Positions 8,553 through 17,064 of a stretch of DNA of 64,000 nt are shown here, piece after piece. Location of the stretch: the NCBI RefSeq assembly GCF_014190875.1, contig NZ_JACHVS010000002.1, positions 930,001-994,000 on the forward strand. The letters run 5' to 3'. A program made the position numbers and the translations under genes. The first letter of the stretch is position 1. The number at the start of each line of letters is the position of its first letter. The DNA is from Paeniglutamicibacter cryotolerans. Lineage in GTDB: Bacteria > Actinomycetota > Actinomycetes > Actinomycetales > Micrococcaceae. The notes under the pieces were generated by a model. That model was not told where the DNA came from and did not search any database. It was given only the letters and a program-made list of their open reading frames with translations.

Positions 8553-9238
8553 ATGATCCCTCGGCTCTTCCGGCCGTAGTCTCAGGCGGCTTCTCTGCCG
8601 GCATGCCCCGGCCGGGGCATGCCATCCAACGGGGGAATCCTACGCCCGGTTAACGGTGAAGGAGCCGCCGGTTTCCTGTGTGTTTCCAGAGAGAACGGCA
8701 AGCGTCTGACGCGTGGGGAGGGACGCCGAGGACGACCGGCAGCAGGCACGACCCGCAAACCGATGTCATCGGATTCGCCGCAGTCCACGCTGCGCACTCC
8801 TGCCCTACCAGTCCTGTCGGTACCGACGCGCCATCGGGGAAGGGCCATCCGATGGCGCCGCGCGGGGCGAAGGTGCCCACAGCCTCCACGGGACCTGCTG
8901 TATGCAAAGGGGCAGCGGAACGCGGTGGCGCTGCTGGATGGTGGTCCCCTGGGCGTTGCCGCCGGCAACCTCGAGCCTGTGCCCGGCCGCTTCATCAGCG
9001 GCTGGTAAGTCATGTCCTTCGCTGTCGCCGGCGTGTACACGATGACCCGGATTAATTCCCTTCGCGGCAGCACGCTGACCCACAATGAAGTGAAGCACAA
9101 GGGTTGGGAGTTCGTGCAGCGCCCCAGGCAGCTGCCTGCGGCCAGGGTGCGTGCGCAGCCGAAGCGCAGCTGGCTCCTCGCCGGGGTACTGGTTTCCCCG
9201 CCCTGTCATCCGTTGTCCCAGCGTTGCATGCTGGTGGC
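8553..9238. other. intergenic stretch, no recognisable gene
   Basis: About 690 bases between the divergent permease and acetyltransferase genes. Open frames exist on both strands, but none has a start with a ribosome-binding site or any familiar motif. Apart from the palindrome at 8600-8623 I see no structure in it. Confidence 0.55.
8600..8623. promoter_or_regulatory. perfect 24-base palindrome upstream of the permease
   Basis: The sequence GGCATGCCCCGG followed by its exact complement forms a 24-base palindrome without a spacer. It lies 48-71 bases upstream of the permease ATG, where an operator would be expected. It lacks a T-run, so a terminator is less likely. The regulator is unknown. 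Confidence 0.45.
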
Positions 9239-9817
9239 ATGGAGATCCTGCTGCAGACACGCTCAATCGCCTTGCGCCAATTCACCGCCGAGGACGCGGG
9301 CCTCCTCTACGACCTGGACGCCGACCCGGACGTCATGCGGTTCATCACCGGAGGTCCGGCAACGCCCCTGGCGCAGATCCGCAGCGAGGTGCTTCCGGCA
9401 TTCCTGGCCTACCACCGCGCCGGTCCTGATTTCGGTTTCTGGGCCGCACAGGAACCGATCGCCGGAACCTTCATGGGCTGGTTTCACCTGCGCGCGGAGC
9501 ACGGCACGCCGGACACCGAGCCGGGACTCGGATACCGGCTACGCCCGGAATTCTGGGGTCGGGGCTTGGCCACTGAGGGATCCAGGGCACTGATCGGGCA
9601 CGCCTTCAGCGTAGCTTCGGTACCGGTGACGCGCGTCGTGGCACAAACCCTGGCAGTGCACGACGCTTCGCGCCGGGTCATGGAAAAGGCGGGCATGGTG
9701 CTGGTGCGACGCTTCACTGCCGACTGGCCGGTCCGGCTCGAGGGCGATGAATTCGGGGATGTGGAATACGCCATCACTCGCGCCACCTGGCTGGCCGCCG
9801 GTTCTCCGGCGGCTTGA
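9239..9817 (+). CDS. GNAT-family N-acetyltransferase
   Basis: A 192-residue protein of the RimJ/RimL-like acetyltransferase group. It starts MEILLQTRSIALRQFTAEDA, followed by DLDADPDVMRFITGG, then PGLGYRLRPEFWGRGLATEG, which holds the acetyl-CoA pyrophosphate-binding loop. It ends with the HDASRRVMEKAGMVLVRRF block seen in ribosomal-protein-alanine and small-molecule acetyltransferases. The likely reaction is acetyl transfer from acetyl-CoA to an amino group; the acceptor is not predictable. The ATG at 9239 fits the family N-terminus, although the open frame extends further upstream without similarity. The gene is convergent with the minus-strand hypothetical gene at 9852. Confidence 0.88.
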   Translation: MEILLQTRSIALRQFTAEDAGLLYDLDADPDVMRFITGGPATPLAQIRSEVLPAFLAYHRAGPDFGFWAAQEPIAGTFMGWFHLRAEHGTPDTEPGLGYRLRPEFWGRGLATEGSRALIGHAFSVASVPVTRVVAQTLAVHDASRRVMEKAGMVLVRRFTADWPVRLEGDEFGDVEYAITRATWLAAGSPAA

Positions 9818-9851
9818 ACCGCTCAACGACACCGGTTCAACCGGCGTCGGT

Positions 9852-11105
9852 TCAGCCGCGGGTGAGCAGCCGGGCGCGGACCCTGCGAACGGCCCGCCAG
9901 CTGCCGGCCACCAGGTTGTGCACGGCGTCCGCCGACCAGAGCACACCGACGGCAAAGTCCACCCAGCGCGGGAACAGGGCATCGGGACCCTCCGCGGGGA
10001 AGAACCAGGAGAAGGCGAGCAGTGCCTCGAACAGGCCCCAAAGCAGCTGGACCGCAACGGGCCAACCGCCCGGGGCCCAGATCCGGCCGACGCCGCTGGC
10101 CATCGCCTGGGACTGGATATATGCCTCGGCCAGCGGGTGGCCGTAACCAATCGCCGGGACGGTACGTGCCTCGGCGGGCGGCTCGTCGGCCTCCAGCAGC
10201 CCGGCCAACGCCGGGTCGAGCCCGTTGGCGATCAACACGGCACGCATGGCCTCCATCGAACCGATGCCGGCCAGTGCGTCCGTGTAGGCGGGAAGCAGCG
10301 GCGCCAGCGGCTCGATCGAACCGAATTCCTCCAGCTCCTGCGGGTCCAGGGTGATGCGCTGGGTATCGACGAGCGCATAGCAGTCGGCCGCGGCCGAACC
10401 GGCGGGCGGTTCGGCCACCCGGGTCATCGCCACGGGCCAGAATTGTGCCACGCGGGCATCGCCCAGCGCCCCGCGCCGGCCCTCGCGCACCCAGTGCGCC
10501 AGCGCATAGCTGTCACCGCACCGCGAGAGCATCATGACCTTCGAGGTGCGACGGGTTTCGAAGAAGACATCGGCGGCCAGGAAGCGGCCGGTCACCGCGA
10601 TGGATTTTCCGTCCTGCTCGAAGCAGGACCAGGTGTCGCCGGTGGAGCCGTCGGCCAACGCCAGTTCGGCGGCGCTGAAGTCACCAATCAACAGGCTGCG
10701 CCCGCCGATGAGCGTTTCGAGCCGCTCGTCACTGATCGGTTCGCCGGATTCGACGTCGGCGCCGTCGAAGTCCACGTGCAGGGCCCCGGTGGATCGCTTC
10801 AGCGCTATGGCGAAGTCCTCCACCTGCTGGCCGGGCAGCAGGTCTCCGGTTCCATCGCAGATGAGTATCAGTCCGGTGTCCGTGACCGGGATCTGGACCT
10901 CGACGGCGCAGGGACCGTCGAGCACGGCCGGTGCCGCCAGCAACGCTAACACGCCCCTGGCTGACAGGGCACCGCGCAGAAGCGCGGTGGCGGTGGCGGG
11001 TTCAGCCTCGAATATGAAGATCAGTTCCGCGCTCAGCTGCCCGGGGACCTGTTCGGTCCGCGGGTCAGCGGGCGGTACGGGGTTACTTGCCAAGGAACTT
11101 TTCAA
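9852..11105 (-). CDS. hypothetical actinobacterial protein downstream of ffh
   Basis: A 417-residue protein I do not recognise. It is acidic overall and has no signal peptide. The middle contains DTWSCFEQDGKSIAVTGRFL and ETRRTSKVMMLSRCGDSYAL; a hydrophobic patch occurs near the C-terminus (PVAVQLLWGLFEALLAFSWF), followed by a basic tail. The patch could be one or two membrane helices. The longest reading starts at a TTG (11105) and overlaps the 3' end of ffh by 23 bases on the same strand. No clear ribosome-binding site decides the start, and a shorter form is possible. Position right after ffh suggests cotranscription, but not a shared function. Codon usage resembles the neighbours, so it is a real gene. 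Confidence 0.65.
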   Translation of the reverse strand: MKSSLASNPVPPADPRTEQVPGQLSAELIFIFEAEPATATALLRGALSARGVLALLAAPAVLDGPCAVEVQIPVTDTGLILICDGTGDLLPGQQVEDFAIALKRSTGALHVDFDGADVESGEPISDERLETLIGGRSLLIGDFSAAELALADGSTGDTWSCFEQDGKSIAVTGRFLAADVFFETRRTSKVMMLSRCGDSYALAHWVREGRRGALGDARVAQFWPVAMTRVAEPPAGSAAADCYALVDTQRITLDPQELEEFGSIEPLAPLLPAYTDALAGIGSMEAMRAVLIANGLDPALAGLLEADEPPAEARTVPAIGYGHPLAEAYIQSQAMASGVGRIWAPGGWPVAVQLLWGLFEALLAFSWFFPAEGPDALFPRWVDFAVGVLWSADAVHNLVAGSWRAVRRVRARLLTRG

Positions 11106-12636
11106 AGCCCTTCGGCAGGTTCAGGTCCGCCGGGTTGAAGTCCTTGTTGCTGGCACCACCGAAAGAGGCGCCGGTGGGCGCCGCCGCCTTCTTGTCCGCC
11201 TCGGCCGCGGCCAGCTGCGCCGCCTTGGCCGGGTTGCCGAACTTCGCCGGCTTCTTCTTGCCGCCCTTGGCAGCGGCCTTCTTGCCACGGGCTCCGGGCA
11301 TGCCCGGGATGCCGCCACCGGAGGCCATCTTCTTCATCATCTTCTGCGCCTCGCCGAAGCGCTCGAGCATCTGGTTGACCTCGGAGACGTGCACGCCCGA
11401 GCCCTTGGCGATGCGGGCGCGGCGCGAACCGTTGATGATCTTCGGGGCGACCCGCTCGTGCGGGGTCATCGAACGCACGATGGCCTCCACGCGGTCCATC
11501 TGCTTCTCGTCGAACTGTTCGAGCTGCTGTTTGGAGATCGCGGCGCCCGGCATCATCGCGAGCATCTTCTTCATCGAGCCCATTTTGCGGATCTGCTGCA
11601 TCTGGGCCAGGAAGTCATCGAGCGTGAAGTCCTCGCGGTCGGTGAACTTCTTCGCCATCCGCTCGGCTTCGCCCTTGTCCCAGGACTTCTCCGCCTGCTC
11701 GATGAGCGTGAGGATGTCGCCCATGTCCAGGATGCGGCTGGCCATGCGATCCGGGTGGAAGATCTCGAAATCGTCCAGGTTCTCGCCGGTGGAGGCGAAC
11801 ATGACCGGCTTGCCGGTCACCGATGCCACGGACAACGCGGCACCGCCACGGGCGTCGCCGTCCAACTTGGTCAGCACCACGCCGGTGAAGTTCACGCCGT
11901 CGTTGAACGCCTGCGCCGTGTTCACGGCGTCCTGGCCGATCATCGCGTCGATGACGAACAGGACCTCGTCCGGGTTGATGGCGGCACGGATGTCCGCTGC
12001 CTGCTCCATCATCTCGGTGTCCACGCCCAGGCGGCCGGCCGTATCCACGATCACGATGTCGTGCAGCTTGGTCTTCGCCTCGGCGATACCGTCGCGGGCC
12101 ACCGCCACCGGGTCGCCGGTGGAGGCCTCGAACTCGGAGGAGACGCCCGGGTGCGGGGCGAACACCGGCACGCCGGCGCGCTCGCCGTTGACCTGAAGCT
12201 GCTTGACCGCATTCGGGCGCTGCAGATCGCAGGCGACCAGCAGCGGGGTGTGGCCCTGGGACTTCAGGTGCTTGGCCAGCTTGCCGGCGAGGGTGGTCTT
12301 GCCGGCGCCCTGCAGGCCGGCGAGCATGATGACCGTCGGCGGGACCTTGGCCAGGTTCAGTCGGCGGGTCTGGCCGCCGAGGATGCGCACCAGTTCGTCG
12401 TTGACGATCTTGACGATCTGCTGGCCCGGGTTCAGCGAGGTGGAAACCTCTTCGCCCAGGGCGCGTTCCTTGACCTGGGCGACGAACTCGCGCACCACGG
12501 GCACGGCGACGTCGGCGTCGAGCAGGGCACGCCGGATCTCACGAACCGTCCCATCGACGTCCGCCTCGGAAAGGCGGCCCTTGCCGCGGAGGTTCTTGAA
12601 GGTGGCTGTCAGGCGGTCGGAGAGTGAATTGAACAC
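11083..12636 (-). CDS. ffh: signal recognition particle protein Ffh (SRP54)
   Basis: A 517-residue GTPase. The N domain starts MFNSLSDRLTATFKNLRGKG. The G domain has MLAGLQGAGKTTLAGKLAKH (G1), DTAGRLGVDTEMM (G3) and the TKLDGDARGG element (G4). The methionine-rich M domain (KMGSMKKMLAMMPGAAISKQ) binds signal sequences and 4.5S RNA, with the RNA-binding motif RARIAKGSGVHVSEVNQ. A basic, Ala-rich tail of about 70 residues closes the protein. Ffh pairs with FtsY, also in this window (22464-23660), to deliver nascent membrane proteins to SecYEG. No 4.5S RNA gene was identified here. Confidence 0.98.
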   Translation of the reverse strand: MFNSLSDRLTATFKNLRGKGRLSEADVDGTVREIRRALLDADVAVPVVREFVAQVKERALGEEVSTSLNPGQQIVKIVNDELVRILGGQTRRLNLAKVPPTVIMLAGLQGAGKTTLAGKLAKHLKSQGHTPLLVACDLQRPNAVKQLQVNGERAGVPVFAPHPGVSSEFEASTGDPVAVARDGIAEAKTKLHDIVIVDTAGRLGVDTEMMEQAADIRAAINPDEVLFVIDAMIGQDAVNTAQAFNDGVNFTGVVLTKLDGDARGGAALSVASVTGKPVMFASTGENLDDFEIFHPDRMASRILDMGDILTLIEQAEKSWDKGEAERMAKKFTDREDFTLDDFLAQMQQIRKMGSMKKMLAMMPGAAISKQQLEQFDEKQMDRVEAIVRSMTPHERVAPKIINGSRRARIAKGSGVHVSEVNQMLERFGEAQKMMKKMASGGGIPGMPGARGKKAAAKGGKKKPAKFGNPAKAAQLAAAEADKKAAAPTGASFGGASNKDFNPADLNLPKGFEKFLGK

Positions 12637-12749
12637 GTGCCGGGCACTTCTTTCGCTAGGCGTCTGCTGCGGTAAACACCGCTGGACTCAACATCCAAGA
12701 TTACCAAGTCCACGGGCAAAGTTGTGCTTCACGTGGCAGGGTTATGCCT

Positions 12750-14174
12750 ATGGACATGGAATCGGTGCCCGACACGGGCTCACAGGTACGGACTTTGCTG
12801 GTTCTCGGGGCCTCCGGCGACCTGACCGGGCGGCTGCTGCTTCCCGGTTTGGCGCGGCTTCTGGCCTCGGGCCGGGCCCCCGGACTGATGCTGGCCGGCG
12901 CGGGTTCGGCCGACTTCACCCCGGCCGACTGGCACCAACGCGTCGACACGGTTTTCGCCTCCGCCAAGAGCGGTGCGACGCCGCAGGGCTCCAGCGAACT
13001 GGATCGCATCGCCGCCAACACCTCCTATTCCAGCCTGGATGTCACCGCCCCGGGCGAGCTTTCACGCTTACTGGCTACTTTGCCGGGCCCGATAGCCGTC
13101 TACTTCGCCCTGCCGCCCGCCGTCAGCCAGCGGGCCTGCGAGGCCCTGGTGCCCGGCGAGCTTCCCGAGGGCACCCTGTTCGTGATGGAGAAGCCGTTCG
13201 GTTCCGACGCCGTTTCGGCCCGGGCGCTGAACCAGACCCTGGTCCGGCTGGTGCCGGAGGCCAACATCCACCGGGTGGACCACTTCCTGGGCAAGGGCAC
13301 CGTTTTCAACATTCTGGGCCTGCGCTTTGCCAACCGGATCCTGGAACCGGTGTTCAGCGCAGACCATGTGGCGAAGATGGAGATCTTCTACGACGAGGAC
13401 CTGGCCTTGGAGGACCGTGCCGGGTACTACGACCATGCCGGAGCGCTGCGCGACATGATCCAGTCGCACCTTTTGCAGATCCTGGCCCTGCTGACCATGA
13501 ATGCCCCCGCCACCCTCGGCGAGCGCGACGTGCGCGACCACCTGGGCTCGGTCCTGCGGGCCACGTCAGTTGCCGGGACACCGGCAGATTCCAGCCGTCG
13601 CGCCCGCTATGCGGCAGGCACCTCTCAGGGCCGTCAGGTCCCCGACTATGCCTCCGAACGGGGAGTCGATCCGGCCCGGGGCACCGAAACCCTGGCCGAG
13701 GTGACGCTCAAGGTGAACAATTCGCGCTGGGCAGGGGTTCCCTTCATCCTGCGGGCGGGCAAGGCGCTGGGGGTGGCCCGCAAGGAAGCGGTCATTACGT
13801 TCAAGCCCGTCGCGCACCTGCCCGACGGATTCAAGGGGATCGACTTCCCCACCACGTTGCGCATCGGGTTCGGCCCGGACACCCTCCAACTCGATCTCGA
13901 TGTGAACAGCCCCGGGGACCTCTTCACCCTGGATCGGGTCACACTGGAGGCGGAGCTGAGCTCGACCGACCTGCTCCCCTACGGCGAAGTGCTGCTGGGT
14001 GTGCTCAGCGGGGACCCGACGCTATCGGTGCGCGGAGATACCGCAGAGGAATGCTGGCGCATCGTCGACCCGGTGTTGGCTGCCTGGGCCGCCGATGAGG
14101 TTCCGCTGGAGGAGTATCCGGCGGGTGGACCCGGACCTGCCGGGTGGGACACGAATGGCACCGCGCCGCAGTAG
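12750..14174 (+). CDS. zwf: glucose-6-phosphate dehydrogenase paralogue
   Basis: A protein of about 474 residues. The nucleotide-binding start is LLVLGASGDLTGRLLLPGL. EGTLFVMEKPFGSDAVSARA and RVDHFLGKGTVFNILGLRF cover the conserved EKPFG motif and the active-site DHFLGK signature. It would oxidise glucose-6-phosphate to 6-phosphogluconolactone, making NAD(P)H. It is shorter than the usual actinobacterial Zwf (about 510) and stands alone, without tal, opcA or pgl; the GASGDL loop is followed by TGR rather than the common AxxK. It may therefore be a secondary isozyme. I prefer the ATG at 12750, eight bases after AGGG; an ATG at 12744 adds two residues. It is divergent from ffh. Confidence 0.85.
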   Translation: MDMESVPDTGSQVRTLLVLGASGDLTGRLLLPGLARLLASGRAPGLMLAGAGSADFTPADWHQRVDTVFASAKSGATPQGSSELDRIAANTSYSSLDVTAPGELSRLLATLPGPIAVYFALPPAVSQRACEALVPGELPEGTLFVMEKPFGSDAVSARALNQTLVRLVPEANIHRVDHFLGKGTVFNILGLRFANRILEPVFSADHVAKMEIFYDEDLALEDRAGYYDHAGALRDMIQSHLLQILALLTMNAPATLGERDVRDHLGSVLRATSVAGTPADSSRRARYAAGTSQGRQVPDYASERGVDPARGTETLAEVTLKVNNSRWAGVPFILRAGKALGVARKEAVITFKPVAHLPDGFKGIDFPTTLRIGFGPDTLQLDLDVNSPGDLFTLDRVTLEAELSSTDLLPYGEVLLGVLSGDPTLSVRGDTAEECWRIVDPVLAAWAADEVPLEEYPAGGPGPAGWDTNGTAPQ

Positions 14175-15169
14175 CTCCACCCCGCGAAGGCACCCTACAG
14201 CATCCCCATCGACTCGGGTCGTTCCCGGTGAGATGCCATTCTCCGTTGATGGGTCTGCTGATTTTCACGAGTGAATCCGATTCTCCGGCATCGGAAGACC
14301 TTGCTGATTCTGGATAATTTGCCGGTCTTCGTCTTGGCCCCCATCCTCGCACCGGCCCCCAGACGCTGACGCACCTGTCGGCAACGATGATCATCGCGGC
14401 AAGCATCCTAAACGCGAATGGCTGAATCGAGGCAACCTGCTTGAGCCTTTGGCTCCTCGTCATCGTTTTCGCCGCGGTCCAGGTGGTTGGTGGCGCCGTC
14501 GGATCGGGCCAGACCAAGCTCATGCGCCTGCGGCTCGGTCCCGGACACCCGCGGCATCGAACCATTTCCCTACGCACCCTTCGCATTTCACTTTGGTGCG
14601 CTGATCCTTCCTTACGACATACTTGAGGTGCGACTGTGTGCCTGTGTGCCTTCGGACTTGGGCATAGTCGATTTTCCTGGCCTATGGGCTCCCGCACGAA
14701 GTGGTGGCCCCCGTCCGGCATCCCTGCAGGCCTGCGACCGTCCAGCACCAAACGGGCATCGTAGGCCCGCATGAGGTGTACCCGTCGCCTGGAAAATCGC
14801 GGATCCTCACGACGTTATCGCGCAGTCCGGGCTTGTAGAAGCGCCGAATTCAAAGGAACTGCCCTTGGAACAGCCACTGGAATAGACGACGATGAGATGC
14901 TGCCGCTCCTGCAGAGCCCGCATTTTCTTGTGTCGGGCAGCCATTTCATCGTGCGAAGAATTTTTGTCTTCAAATACACGCGTCCAGTTTCACTGCAGGT
15001 CGCGACTGCATGATCGTTAGCTTCACAGACGCATCAAAGCGCCGAGCCGAAGAGGCCCTAGCAGGAACCCGGTTGCCTCGAGCCCGGAGTTGTTCCCGGC
15101 GCCAACACTAAGTCGGGTAGGCGCCCCCACCCGAAAAGGTGCTGTCGCTTGCCCCACGGATTCCCGGGA
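14175..15169. other. 1-kb stretch without a recognisable gene
   Basis: Nearly 1 kb between the convergent ends of zwf and glnK. Several frames of 60-250 codons are open on either strand, but their translations are Pro/Arg/Ser-rich and show no domain I can name. Base composition is lower in GC at 14870-15020 than around it. It is probably decayed coding DNA. In many actinobacteria glnD follows glnK, and nothing resembling glnD is visible here. Confidence 0.5.
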
Positions 15170-15504
15170 TCAGACTGCGGCCATTCCACGTTCCCCGGTC
15201 CTCACGCGAATCACTTCATCAACTTTGGTCACCCAGATCTTTCCGTCGCCCGCACTTCCGGTGTTTGCCGTGGAGACCAGGACGTCCAGAATGTCCTGGC
15301 AGTAGAGATCATCGACAAGTACCTCGAGCCGGACCTTGGGCAACAGATCGACCGTGTGGCTGGCGCCCCGGTATGTCTGAGTGTGTCCGCGCTGCCTGCC
15401 ATATCCGCTGGCTGGGCTAATGGTGAGGCCGGGCACCCCGTAGGCCTCCAGCGCCGAACGGATCTGGTCCGCCTTGTCGGGCCTAATGAGGGCCGTCACG
15501 AGTT

Positions 15505-15508
<4 letters not shown>
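15170..15508 (-). CDS. glnK: PII nitrogen regulatory protein (GlnK-like) lacking Tyr51
   Basis: A 112-residue PII protein: MKLVTALIRPDKADQIRSAL at the start, T-loop GYGRQRGHTQTYRGASHTVD, B-loop SAGDGKIWV and C-loop RTGERG. PII trimers sense ATP/ADP and 2-oxoglutarate and plug the ammonium channel AmtB through the T-loop. The gene overlaps amtB by four bases (ATGA), as expected for the pair. Counting from Met1, Tyr46 is present but position 51, normally the Tyr that is uridylylated in enterics and adenylylated in actinobacteria, is His (ASH instead of AEY). This PII therefore cannot be modified at the canonical site, and it would have to act by ligand binding alone. No glnD lies next to it. 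Confidence 0.95.
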
Positions 15509-16806
<1,298 letters not shown>

Positions 16807-16986
16807 CTCAGTCCTCCCGTTGTCAGTTGCGGGATCATCCCGCCTGAATACAAGGATCCGGCGCCGGTGTTTCTCCGGGGCACGGGGTTTGTTTCGTCCC
16901 CGTTACCGTTGGGGCGTCTGGGTAAAAGCCTCGTGACACCCCTGTTGCGCTCATGTTTCGAGCCATGACTGCCGAAGCAAGAAAGA

Positions 16987-17036
16987 CGGGGCCGCTTCCC
17001 CCACGAATCGTTGGATTCGTGGGGGAAGCGGCCCCG
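16987..17036 (-). terminator. long perfect hairpin, intrinsic terminator
   Basis: A 23-base perfect stem (16987-17009 with 17014-17036) and a four-base loop. On the minus strand it is followed by TCTTTC. It lies 30 bases after the stop of the membrane protein gene at 17065 and would end that transcript before amtB. Confidence 0.85.
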
Positions 17037-17064
17037 GCCCGGCAGCTAACGCGGTGAACGAAGC

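Noticed and set aside
6798..8579. 593-codon plus-strand frame opposite the permease
   Set aside because: Its translation is Gly/Asp/Gln/His-rich, as expected from the reverse strand of a membrane-protein gene, and it has no domain.
10534..12627. Very long plus-strand open frame (about 700 codons) opposite ffh and the hypothetical gene
   Set aside because: It is the antisense shadow of high-GC genes; ffh on the other strand has a full set of conserved motifs.
14005..14772. 255-codon minus-strand frame at the end of zwf and in the gap after it
   Set aside because: Half of it is antisense to zwf; the remainder shows no motif, start signal or codon bias supporting a gene.
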